Below, piece by piece: positions 8,430 to 18,500 of a DNA stretch of 64,000 bases (position 1 is the stretch's first letter; every line of letters begins with the position of its first letter). Location: contig NZ_QKZI01000001.1 of assembly GCF_003254155.1 (NCBI RefSeq), forward strand, positions 1,397,714 through 1,461,713, in the 5' to 3' direction. The position numbers were made by a program, and so were the translations under genes. Origin of the DNA: Psychrobacillus insolitus. Lineage in GTDB: Bacteria > Bacillota > Bacilli > Bacillales_A > Planococcaceae. The notes beneath the pieces were generated by a model. That model searched no databases. It was not told where the DNA came from and saw only the letters and a program-made list of their open reading frames with translations.

Positions 8430-9889
8430 TTACTCAGCTATTTCATTGAATGTGTATATTTCCTTGTCTGTAACAACTTCAAATGGCGTTAGTTCCACTA
8501 ACTTTCCATTAATAGTTGAATGATGATTCAATCCTTCATCACTGAATCGATACATTTCAATTGTTTTTACTCTATTACCTGTTTCATAGAATAACTCCAT
8601 CCAACCGTCTTGATCAATATCATAAATGTATAGAATAGGTGCGCTCTCTGCTAATAATGTAATAGGAATGCTTAATTCTTCAAAATCAATGGTAATCTCG
8701 ACATTTTCATTCATATTGCTGTTACTTTCTTCTGGACCACCTATTAAATTGACTGTTTCTAAAGTTCCATCATTGTTTATATCTATTTCTTCTGATACTA
8801 AAAAATCAAACATTTCTGGTGCCTCTAGGGTAATGTAATTATATATATTTGTGGTAAAAGCTTGTTGCATTTGTTCTTCCTCTACGTATGTTACTTCATC
8901 AATTTCACTTCCAAAAAACTTCCAACCATCATTTTGCCATCTCAGTGTATGTACTACACTTGCTTTATTATCGCGGAAGTCCTCTCCTTCAATAAGTGTA
9001 GTAGTTTGGGTTACACGAACTTTTACTTCTTGGTCTGATATCGATAGAAATTCATCAACACTAATTTCATAGGATAAATCATAACTATTTATTAGATCTC
9101 TTACCATTTGTTCTGTTTGGATATACGATGATTGGTCATCATCTATATATACCATTAACATATAATCATCTAAATTTTCATCTTCAAGTGCCTGCACGTT
9201 CTTTTCGATAAGATCAATAATTTCAACTTCAATATCAGTTTGTTTTTTTCTGTTGTTGCAATTTGTTGAATCGCAGAATCTACATTTTTTGTTTCGGAGT
9301 GATCATTAAACGTAGGAATAAAAGTAAAAATACCCAATGCTATTAGCACATATCCAACCAATAACCCAACAGCCACCAAAACCCCTAGCCAGCTTCCACC
9401 GCCACGTATTTTAATTTCTTCTTGCAATATGTCATTATCATTATTGTTCATTTCCATACTTTCACGAATTTTCTTTAGCGCATGTTGCCTGTAAAGATTA
9501 TTACCTGAAATCCCAAGAGTAACTGCAACTGCAATTCCAATTACATTATTAAGTACCGTATCATCTATTCCCAAAATTGAAACAGCTAGATCTATTATTA
9601 AAAATATCCCCAAAAATAGAAAGATATATTTGTACATTTTTCGATAGCCTAACCAAAGAAATGCCAGAAAAAATGCAGCCCAATTCCAGGAGTTTTTGCC
9701 TTTAGTCCATTTTTGTAAGTAATAATCCTGCTTTTTTTCTCCAATAAATAATCTGAGTAAATGCTCTTCGTTTTTTTCCTGAGTAATGTTTTCAACTGAC
9801 GGCTCACTCTTTACAGTAACCTTCTTCCCACATGCTTTGCAAAAGTTGTCACCCTCTTCTAAATCAGAACCACATTTAATACAGAACAA
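8430..9889 (-). pseudogene. Zinc-ribbon / DUF2628 membrane protein, split by a frameshift
   Basis: The first half (9889 down to about 9250; TTG start 5 bases after AAGGGGGAC) has a zinc ribbon FCIKCGSDLEEGDNFCKACG. A cytoplasmic WNWAAFFLAFLWLGYRKMY segment typical of DUF2628 follows, then two to three membrane helices. The second half (about 9240-8430) is an acidic extracellular-looking domain. The frames join exactly if one A is added to the seven-A run at 9243-9249: the protein then continues TEKKQTDIEVEIIDLIEKNVQALEDEN. The break could be real, phase-variable or a sequencing error. The intact product would be about 485 residues. Function unknown. Confidence 0.75.
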
Positions 9890-9990
9890 TAACTGTCCCC
9901 CTTTTAAAACATAATTCAAGTGACTAATAAATTTCAGCCACTCCTCTCTTACAATATTCCAAAACAATCTACTTAATTCAACAATATAAA

Positions 9991-10016
9991 AAAATGACTG
10001 CTCAATGAACAGTCGA
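9991..10016 (-). terminator. Weak terminator after the C26 amidotransferase gene
   Basis: A short GACTG...CAGTC hairpin is followed by a seven-T run on the minus strand, just past the stop codon. Confidence 0.5.
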
Positions 10017-10027
10017 TAAATACTTCA

Positions 10028-10729
10028 TTACTTTTTTGATGCTCCGATAAATGCCTTAAAAATATTCTCCGACACCCGATCATTCTTCGCGATTAAACTC
10101 TCTGGATGCCATTGTAAACATAGTACAAATTTATGTGTGTTGCTTTCAATTGCTTCGATAATTCCATCACTTGCAGTAGCTGAAATACTGAATCCATTTG
10201 GAACATTTCGGTTCGCTTGATGGTGAAAACTGTTCACTTTAAACTTATCGGTTTGTGCAATTTTTTCTAAAAGACTGCCTTTCTTAACCTGCACAAAATG
10301 AGATAAGTGGGAGCGATGAGCTTTTTGATCATGCTGCAAAAGTTCATGATTTATTTGAGCGTAAATATCCTGATACATATCCCCACCAACTGCGATATTC
10401 ACAATCTGCGCGCCTCTGCAAATACCTAAAATCGGCTTGTTTATTTCAAGCATTTTTTGAATAAGGGCAAGCTCAAACACATCTCGTTCAGGAATAACAT
10501 TTCCCAACTTCGGATGAGGCTCTTCGCCAAATAGAGTCGGATCAATATCTCCGCCACCAGTTAAAAGCAAGCCATCTAGTAGCTCCGCCATCGTACTTGC
10601 TGCATCTTCTTCCACATTAGGTAATATGAGAGGAACTCCACCAAACTTAGTGACTGAATAAATATTTTCCAAAGGCACAGAAAGATGATTCTCTTTAATA
10701 TTGGACGAAATACCGATAATTGGTTTCAT
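10028..10729 (-). CDS. Class I glutamine-amidotransferase-like hydrolase (peptidase C26, PuuD-like)
   Basis: This 233-residue protein has the catalytic Cys in LGICRGAQIVN (C104) and the His-Glu pair in QWHPES near residue 208, plus LLTGGGDIDP. This is the gamma-glutamyl-gamma-aminobutyrate hydrolase family, which releases glutamate from gamma-glutamyl compounds. No puu genes are nearby, so the substrate is open. The ATG follows AGAGGA. It stands alone, and a repeat array lies just upstream. Confidence 0.85.
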   Translation of the reverse strand: MKPIIGISSNIKENHLSVPLENIYSVTKFGGVPLILPNVEEDAASTMAELLDGLLLTGGGDIDPTLFGEEPHPKLGNVIPERDVFELALIQKMLEINKPILGICRGAQIVNIAVGGDMYQDIYAQINHELLQHDQKAHRSHLSHFVQVKKGSLLEKIAQTDKFKVNSFHHQANRNVPNGFSISATASDGIIEAIESNTHKFVLCLQWHPESLIAKNDRVSENIFKAFIGASKK

Positions 10730-10832
10730 ATGATTCCTCTTTCCTCCAGGAAATTTTCATTTATAAAATTATATGTTTAGTTTTCGGAAAAATCTTTTTT
10801 TTTGGATTTTGTTTTGTTCGACCGGGGGTTTT

Positions 10833-10945
10833 GTGGAACTCAGAAGTGTTTCGGTGGAACCCAAATGACTTTTGGTGGAACTCAGGGAGGTTTTAGTGGA
10901 ACTCACATGTTCTTTTGTGGAACTCATGGCTGTTTCAGTGGAATT
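10833..10945 (+). repeat. GTGGAACT array A (six units, 21-bp period)
   Basis: Copies of GTGGAAC(T/C) or GTGGAATT start at 10833, 10854, 10875, 10896, 10917 and 10938. The spacing is exactly 21 bases each time, and the spacer sequences differ. It lies between the start of the C26 gene and the terminator of the nuclease gene. No gene is visible in it. Confidence 0.9.
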
Positions 10946-10960
10946 CGCAGTAATTAGCAT

Positions 10961-11003
10961 GATAAAAGCCGCTTCTGGTTTAACAGCAGAAGTGGCTTTT
11001 ATC
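10961..11003 (-). terminator. Terminator of the dual-nuclease gene
   Basis: 17-bp arms GATAAAAGCCGCTTCTG / CAGAAGTGGCTTTTATC with one G-T pair and a 9-base loop. It starts 5 bases after the stop codon. Confidence 0.8.
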
Positions 11004-11008
11004 AATTT

Positions 11009-14000
11009 TTAGTTCCAAATAGCGTTTGCCCATTGTGGGTTGTCGATGAATGGGTTTCGGTTGCCTTGCCATTCTTGGATTACGTTGTTTCTGTTTTGTT
11101 CGAATTCATCTACTGGGTCTAGTTCGTTCCATTCTAATAGGACCGATAGTTTTCCGTGGTATGGGTTGCTGCCGTTGTTTACTTGGTCGTTTAGTTCTAG
11201 GTCGATGCTATCTCCTTGTTCGTAGCGTGTTGCCATGTAGAAAAGGATTCTTGCTACGTCGCCTTTTACGTTTGTTGGTGGTTCGAATGAGTCTCCGTCT
11301 TTTTTACATTCAGAGCAGTTTGTTACTGTGCTTCCGCCGTAATCGAAGTCTAAGTTTCCTCTAGAGTTGTTTACTTGTACGTCTGTTGGGCGTAGGTTGT
11401 GGATATCTGTTCCTGTTCCTGTGCTGTCACCAAAATTCCCGTGGGATTTTGCCCATGTGTGTTCGCGGTTCCAGTCTCCTACATCGCCGCCGTTTAGTGT
11501 TTCAGAGCGTGATATGCCTGAGTAGAATAGGATGACGTTGTTTGGGTTATTTGGGTCTTCGTCTGTTTCACGAAGTGCTTCCCATGCTGTGCTGTATGTT
11601 AGTTCTGTATGGTCATCGATGATTTCATGTAGCGCTTTTTTTAGTGATTGTCCTTCTTTACCAACCACATCTTTGTAATAAGTAGTTAGTTCTTCGTTGT
11701 TTTCATCTAAGAAAGAAGGACCCTCTAAAGGGGCCCCTTTCGTGTCTGTTAATGTTATTGTTTCTGCACTTACTCCGTTGATGTATTCAATTACTTGAAT
11801 GTTTTCGGCACCTTTAATTTCTTTTACGTTCGTGCCGTCGATGATTACTTTTTGTACGTTTGTTCCTTTGAAGTCGATGATTGCATCTGCTTCAGAAGGT
11901 TTCAGTGTTACTGTAGTTGTTTCGAAGCCTGCTCCTAAGAACTCAGCATATTTTGCTCCAGTAAAGACAATTCCTTCTGTGATTACTGATTGATCATCTA
12001 GAGTAATCGAAACACTTGGTTTGCTAAGTGTTAATTTTTTCGTTGTAAGCTTTTTAATGTTGTATGTTTTTTCAGCTTCAATTGGTGTTACCACTTCATC
12101 TTCAGCTAATAGATCAATTTGTACTAGTACTGGGTCGTGGTCAGATGCACGGCCTTGAGATGCTAAGTAGTTTGCGTTGATGTGAATCATGTCTACACTT
12201 GTGTGATCACTCAAGTTATTTGTTACTAGAATATGGTCTAGTACTTGGTTATTTCCTTGGTAGAAGTAAGAGAAACGGTCTGCTGCTGGTACTAAATCTA
12301 CCATATTCGTTAATTGGTCGCCTTTAAGTGTATCCATAACAGGTGTGAATTCGAAGTCATTCATATCACCAGCTACGACAACATTTAAGTTAGGATTTTT
12401 TGCTAATCCATCTTGGATGAATTTGTTAATCGTTGTAGCTAGTCCAAGGCGTTCTGCTTCTGATCCTAAGAATGGAGGTTGGTTTTTACCGAATAATGGT
12501 TCATCTCCACCTTTTGAATTTAAGTGAGCTCCGATAACGACAACTCTTTCTCCTTTGAATTCGAATTCAGCTACTACAGGTTTACGTGTATCCGTAAAGT
12601 TAGCTGGCTCGATTACTCCAGGGTTAAGTACTAAGTTACCTGATTCGTTCCAAGTGTTTGCTGCTGTTGCTGCTCCTTTAGTTCCTTCTACTAGGCTAAC
12701 GCGTTCTGGGTTGTATAAGTATCCTACGCGGATATTAGCGCCTGGTGCTCCGCCGTTTGTGTTATTTACTGGTGCAACATCTGTCCATGCATATGTTGGG
12801 CCATCAGCTGCAATGATTGCTGCAATAAGGCGTTCATAGCTTCCTGTTGCATCACTGCTACCAGAATCCGTTTCGCCATCTGTATCTTGTACTTCTACTA
12901 AAGTAATGATGTCAGGTGATTTCATATTTGTCACAAATGATTTAGCGATTTTTTCTACTTTTTCATCTGATGTGTTCGCTGTATTTGTCGAGAAATTTTC
13001 TACGTTATATGCAGCTACTGTTAGTTTGTCTTCTAGTGGTTGAATCGTTGTTACATCTGGCGTTCTGTCTAAACGAGTAATTAATGGTAAACTGCTTTCT
13101 TCTGCTAGTAATTTGAAGTTGCTGTTTCCGTAAGAAATAACTCCGACAGTATCACCAGTGAAATAATCACCTGAGTTTGTAATGTAGTTGTTGTTATTAA
13201 TATCTAAAAATACTTTTTCTGGGTTGTAATCATCTTTGGCAATGTTCAATCCACCCAGTTCATTGAATTCATTGTTTGTTGTGTTTTCAGCAACGATTGG
13301 AATATCTCCACTGTATGGTGTTCCAATTACTTTTGCATTTGGGAATGAAACTCGCATAAATTCTACTGATTCCCAGAAGTCAATTCCATCTTCTAACGGG
13401 TCAAATGATGTTAGTTTATCATTGTCGATTATTTTGTTTGGCGGAATAACATCTACCCCAACAACTAATGGTGCAGGTAGTGCTGCTGTTCCATTTATTG
13501 CTACTGTTGTTGCTTTAATACGTGTAGTTGTTAAGTTTGTACCAGAGCCATTTTCTTCTACAGTTCCTGCTACCGTTACTTTATCGCCTACATTAACACC
13601 GTGAGTTGATTTGTTTACTTGAATCGCTTCTGATGTTGTGTTATCTGCATCGGCATTATCGATGTCTTGCATAACAAAGTTTGTTCCATCAATTTTATGC
13701 GTTACAACACCTGTAATATCTTTCACTGATGCTCCCACATATGATGAAGTATGATCATTTCCTTGAATATCACGGATTGTTACGCCTTCAGCTTTCACAA
13801 TTGTGTACGTAAAGCTAAATGCTTCACTAGTCGTTTCGCTTGTTACTGCAATTGCTTTAATAGTAGTTGTTTCTGTAAGGCTGATTGGTTCTACATATCT
13901 TGTACTTGATGTAGTTGGTGTTGAACCGTCAAGTGTGTAATAGATTGTCGCGTTTTCTACTCCTGATGCAAGTTCAATTTTAGTATTAACTGTCACTGTT

Positions 14001-15505
14001 CCTGCATATTTGGAAGCGTAAACTGCTGGTTTGTTCACAAGGTCAAAACTTTCAAGGCCTAATGTTTTAAGTTGGTACACATTATTAAAGATTGCAGAGA
14101 TACCTGTAAGATTTACTTTATCGCCTTCACTGAAGTGTTTAATGAATTCACTGTATTCCAAACCTGTGCGGTTGTCATGGCGAACGAGTACTGTTTCTCC
14201 ATTTTCTGCTAGTGCTTGGAATTCAAAAGTTCCATATGTGCCACTTTGTGCTAAGTCTGTGATCGTCACATTTTCTAAAGCTACTAGTTCTCCTTGCGTA
14301 TCATCATTGACACCTGTTGGAGTTACTACTAGTGCTGTTGGTACTGGATTTCCAGTAGAAATTACTTCTATTTTAGTAGGTTCAATTTCTATTTCTGAAG
14401 AATACGTAATGACTTGTCCAGTTACACGAATTTTGTTTCCTGGTTGCACATTTGCTGAACCTGTGTAAATGTACATTCCTGCAGTGTCATCTTGCATGTA
14501 GAATGCTTGAGTGCCCCATGGTCCTGCTTCTGTTGTAACAATTCCTTCAATTTGAACTGTTTCATTTAGATTAGTACGAGCTTCTAGGATTGTTTTAGAT
14601 TCTAGTGCAGTAAGGATGGAATAAGTTATCTCTTTTACTTCACTTGTTTTGCCATCTTTTACTGCAATTGCTTTAATCGTTGTATTAGCATTAATGATAA
14701 TTGGTGTTGTAAATGTAGCGCTAGCTGTAGTTGGTTCTGTATTATCTGTTGTATAGTAAATTGTTGCACCTTCAGTTGCTGATGAAAGTGTCACTTCTGT
14801 ACCAGATTCAACTGCACCTGCATTTGGTGAAGCACTAACTGTTTGAACTGTTGTTGGCTCTGTTGGATCTACCGGAGTTGAATCTCCGAATGTGTGTTTG
14901 CCAAGGTCTGAAAAAATATTTTTACCTTGATCAGTCCATTCCAATGTTTTTACAAATGCATCATCAACTGTTTTATCTCCTGTTAGAACATTACCATTTC
15001 TAACTAAGCTAACATCTGCAAGAGCATTTTCTACTGACCCAACTTGTCCAATTGAATCAACAACTACTCCATTTTTCTTAAGTACAACTTGATCGTTCCC
15101 ATTGAAATTGATTACATTTTTCGTAGTATCTAATAAACCATTTACTTCAACTGCTGCAAGAATAGCTGGATCTGCATCTGCACGCGATACAACATAAGTT
15201 TCACCAGTTGCAAGTGTTCCTACTAAAGGTAAAGATTTATCAGTTGTTGTTGTCCCTACTGTTGCACTACCACTATTATTATAATGTTCAAGCGTATATT
15301 GAGTTAAATCAATTTCAGCTCCTGTACCATTATAAAGTTCAATAGCCTTATTATAAGAAGTACCTTCAATATACTCAGAAATAATTAAATCAGTTGCATT
15401 TGTAGCAGCTGCAACACTTGTTGGCATGGCAGGGATAACTAAACTTACGATTAAACCAGCTGATAAAAAAGCATTTAAAGGCTTCTTCCAATTCCTTTTA
15501 CTCAT
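11009..15505 (-). CDS. Giant secreted dual nuclease (LTD, OB-fold, EEP nuclease and endonuclease I domains)
   Basis: 1498 residues with a signal peptide (about 1-33). Next is a lamin-tail domain (about 37-200, LIISEYIEGTSYNKAIELYN), then two chitobiase-type beta repeats (ATIYYTTDNTEPTT and ATIYYTLDGSTPTT), each followed by an OB-fold stretch. An endonuclease/exonuclease/phosphatase domain follows (AYNVENFS, LVEVQD, GAHLNSKGGD, AGDMNDFE, LDHILV, SDHDPVLV), as in ExeM-type DNases. After a beta-rich linker the C-terminus is a His-Me endonuclease I domain (WNREHTWAKSHG, DIHNLRPTDVQVNNSRGNLDF), as in Bacillus BsnA. Both active sites look intact. The ATG follows AAAAGGAG. Likely role: extracellular degradation of DNA and RNA for phosphate and nucleosides, together with the 5'-nucleotidase gene transcribed just upstream. 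Confidence 0.9.
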   Translation of the reverse strand: MSKRNWKKPLNAFLSAGLIVSLVIPAMPTSVAAATNATDLIISEYIEGTSYNKAIELYNGTGAEIDLTQYTLEHYNNSGSATVGTTTTDKSLPLVGTLATGETYVVSRADADPAILAAVEVNGLLDTTKNVINFNGNDQVVLKKNGVVVDSIGQVGSVENALADVSLVRNGNVLTGDKTVDDAFVKTLEWTDQGKNIFSDLGKHTFGDSTPVDPTEPTTVQTVSASPNAGAVESGTEVTLSSATEGATIYYTTDNTEPTTASATFTTPIIINANTTIKAIAVKDGKTSEVKEITYSILTALESKTILEARTNLNETVQIEGIVTTEAGPWGTQAFYMQDDTAGMYIYTGSANVQPGNKIRVTGQVITYSSEIEIEPTKIEVISTGNPVPTALVVTPTGVNDDTQGELVALENVTITDLAQSGTYGTFEFQALAENGETVLVRHDNRTGLEYSEFIKHFSEGDKVNLTGISAIFNNVYQLKTLGLESFDLVNKPAVYASKYAGTVTVNTKIELASGVENATIYYTLDGSTPTTSSTRYVEPISLTETTTIKAIAVTSETTSEAFSFTYTIVKAEGVTIRDIQGNDHTSSYVGASVKDITGVVTHKIDGTNFVMQDIDNADADNTTSEAIQVNKSTHGVNVGDKVTVAGTVEENGSGTNLTTTRIKATTVAINGTAALPAPLVVGVDVIPPNKIIDNDKLTSFDPLEDGIDFWESVEFMRVSFPNAKVIGTPYSGDIPIVAENTTNNEFNELGGLNIAKDDYNPEKVFLDINNNNYITNSGDYFTGDTVGVISYGNSNFKLLAEESSLPLITRLDRTPDVTTIQPLEDKLTVAAYNVENFSTNTANTSDEKVEKIAKSFVTNMKSPDIITLVEVQDTDGETDSGSSDATGSYERLIAAIIAADGPTYAWTDVAPVNNTNGGAPGANIRVGYLYNPERVSLVEGTKGAATAANTWNESGNLVLNPGVIEPANFTDTRKPVVAEFEFKGERVVVIGAHLNSKGGDEPLFGKNQPPFLGSEAERLGLATTINKFIQDGLAKNPNLNVVVAGDMNDFEFTPVMDTLKGDQLTNMVDLVPAADRFSYFYQGNNQVLDHILVTNNLSDHTSVDMIHINANYLASQGRASDHDPVLVQIDLLAEDEVVTPIEAEKTYNIKKLTTKKLTLSKPSVSITLDDQSVITEGIVFTGAKYAEFLGAGFETTTVTLKPSEADAIIDFKGTNVQKVIIDGTNVKEIKGAENIQVIEYINGVSAETITLTDTKGAPLEGPSFLDENNEELTTYYKDVVGKEGQSLKKALHEIIDDHTELTYSTAWEALRETDEDPNNPNNVILFYSGISRSETLNGGDVGDWNREHTWAKSHGNFGDSTGTGTDIHNLRPTDVQVNNSRGNLDFDYGGSTVTNCSECKKDGDSFEPPTNVKGDVARILFYMATRYEQGDSIDLELNDQVNNGSNPYHGKLSVLLEWNELDPVDEFEQNRNNVIQEWQGNRNPFIDNPQWANAIWN

Positions 15506-15546
15506 TTAAGTAATTCTCCTTTTAGTTTATGAATTTACATAGATAA

Positions 15547-15578
15547 AGTGCCAGTCACTTGCAAGAGTGACTGGCACC
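15547..15578. terminator. TGCCAGTCAC-type hairpin between nuclease and nucleotidase genes
   Basis: GTGCCAGTCACT (15548-15559) pairs with AGTGACTGGCAC (15566-15577) across a 6-base loop. It lies just past the nucleotidase stop. It is one of four full palindromes of the same family in the window. No strong T-run is present. Confidence 0.65.
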
Positions 15579-15588
15579 CAAATAAAAT

Positions 15589-18500
15589 TTAAAGTGTAGT
15601 TTCGCCGGTTACTGTGATACCGTCCATGTTTAGAACTTCCCCATCAAGGCCTGTTAGATCTAGGTTGCCCTCAACTGTTATGTTTGTCATAGAGAATGTT
15701 TCTGTAGGAGTACCTTTGATGATTAGGTTTCCATTAACTGTTGCATTTTCTAGTTTTGTAGCATCTGTAATGGATACAGTCACGTCGCCTTCATGAACTT
15801 TTGGTGTATCAACTGTTCCTGAGAATGCTTCAGCAGTCATAGGCTCATTTGTTACGACACCTGCTCCAAATTCATATACTGCAACTGTTCCTGACATTTC
15901 GTTTGTAGCAGCTAGTAATGCTTTACCAGTTGGGCTCTTATCAGCAGGGATAAATTGTAATCCTTCTGGAGCTACGTCACCTGCAACATCTGCAGAGAAG
16001 TCACGGCTTGAAACGAGTGTTACGAATTCAGGAGCAGTTGGGTTTGAAAGGTCATACACCATGATTCCGCTGAAACGTTCTAGGGCGATGAATGCGTAAG
16101 TTTTTTCACCAATTTGTCCTGTAACAACTGTTTCAGGCTCTGGACCTTTTGCTTTACTACGAGCATCTACAGTTAATTTATCATTACTAATATTGAATTG
16201 TTCTGGCATGTTTTCTGCAATGATTGTTTCAAAATCGTTGCCGCTGTCATATACCAATTCCATTGTATCGGCTTTGAAGATAGAGAAACTACGTCCACCG
16301 TAACCATATAAGGCTTCGTATGAAGTACCATCTGCAGATAATCCATTTTCAATTGTTACTTTGTAGTCTGCTAAAGTAGTTAGATCAAATGCATCCAACT
16401 CATCTTGTGTATAACCTACATAATGTTCTGCTTTTAATTTAACTGCTTTTCCTATTTTAGATAATTTTTTCTCTTCGCTGTATGCATCGTAGTCACGAGC
16501 ATCTCCTTCGTTCGGTGTAACGATGTATGTTTGGTCTGCTACAGAGAATGTATCGATCGCATCCGGCATAAAGAATGAAAGGATTGGTTGTTTTTCGATC
16601 AAAATTTTACCGTCTTCGATTGCATCCAATTCATTTCCTACGACTGAATGATCTTTTACGCCAAGACCTTTCACATCTAGGATTGTTCCTGTTACTAGAT
16701 TTACTGTCGCAATTGCGTTATTTTCTTGAAGAGAAACGTAAGCTGTTGTGCTATCCGCAGAAACTGTGATGTATTCTGGTTCTAGTTGCTCCAGTTTAGT
16801 ACCTTGAGAATCGACACGCACTTTGCTATCTAACATTTCCTCTGTGAAAGTTAGTGTTTTCACTTCGAATGTTTTTAGGTCAATGATTGAAATAGAACCT
16901 TCTGGATCTGCAGAATAATCGTCACTTGGTTCGCCTTCATTTGCAACAATTGCTTTTGTTCCATCTGGAGTGAATGTCACCATGTCTGGTAGTGCTCCAA
17001 CTTCCACATGTTTCACATATTTACCGTCTTTTGTAGCAAATACGATGTGTCCGTTATCTGTTTTCGGGTCATTTACTGCTGTGATTGCGATTAAATCTTC
17101 TGTTGGGTGTGATGCGATACTTGTAATATCCTTCACTCCAGTAATTCCATAATCCGCTAAAACTACGCGTTTTTCAGAATCAACTGCCGTGAATTTACCT
17201 GATTCTAACCCAGCGAATGATAGGATATCATAACCGCCAACTGCTCCATTTGTTACAAATGCAAGTTTACGTTCTGTATCATAAGCCAAGATTTCAGTTC
17301 CAGTTTCACCTTGTCCACTGTCGTAACGTCCAATTTGAGAAACTGATAGATTCTCAGGGTTCAAGTTAACGAGTGGTGGCTCTGTTGTTGTTACTGATGC
17401 TGGAGTTGTTCCAGGATCGATTACTGGTTCTTTTGGAGCGTTAACGTCTACGATACGTCCTTCTATTTCAGTAGGAATTGCTGTTAAAGTTTTCAAATGT
17501 TCTGCAAGGTTTTCCCAATCGGAAAGTCCAAGATCTGTTACGCGGCCTTCTACATAAGCGTTAGCTAATACCGTATAGCCATCTCCACCTTTTGCAGTGA
17601 ATGCGTTTGTTGCTACTGTGTATGTTTTAGTGTCTTCGATTGCAGTGTACGTGCCGTCTGCGTTTTTATATGAAATCGATACTACGCGTTCGCCAACTGG
17701 TTTAGATGAATCATATTCTACTTTTGCACCAGCTACGTGTAGGAACCCGCCGCTTTCACCTGGTAAAGATTTAAAGCTTATTTCAAAAGCTGCCTTTAAC
17801 TCTGAACCTGTAACGTCCATTGTTGCTAAAGTATTAGCAAATGGTAGTACCGTCATAACTTCGCCTACCGTGATAGGACCTGCATCAATTGCTGCACGGA
17901 TTCCTCCACCGTTTTGGAATGCCATGATTACTTCTTTTTCAGATACTGATTTCGCTTTTGCAAGCATACCGTCCGTGATTAAGTTCCCAAGAATTGTTTC
18001 ATTTTTACGGACACTTTCACCAGTTGTATTACCTACATCACCAGTACGAGGGTTTGTTAATGCAACTTCCGCTTCTACTCCAATTTCTGTTAAAGAAGTA
18101 GCTTCTACTTTTTCTTTATATGGTGCTGATAAAGTTACAGCTTCCGGATCTGGAACTTGTTTGTCAATCTTTATGAGTTCTCCTGCATGTCCTACAATAT
18201 TTCCTTTATTATCAAACTCAACATCTAGTAAACCTAAGTTACTATTAGCATTTCCAGTTTGTACGATTAATGTAGGTGTACCCTCTGCATCTATTACTTT
18301 AGGTTCATTTAATGCTGTATGACTATGCCCACCAACGATTACGTCAATGCCTTCAACCTCAGCAGCCAATTTTAAGTCATTGTCAATTGCTTCATTATCA
18401 TCATAACCAATATGTGTAATCGCGATAATCTTGTCTACTTTTTGGCCTTCAAATGCTTTTACTGCTTTTTCAGCTTCTACTTTATAGTCTTCAAATATAA

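Noticed and set aside
10769..11005. 78-residue SSTK-repeat frame on the minus strand
   Set aside because: It is a reading of GTGGAACT array A and the adjacent terminator, with no protein-like composition.
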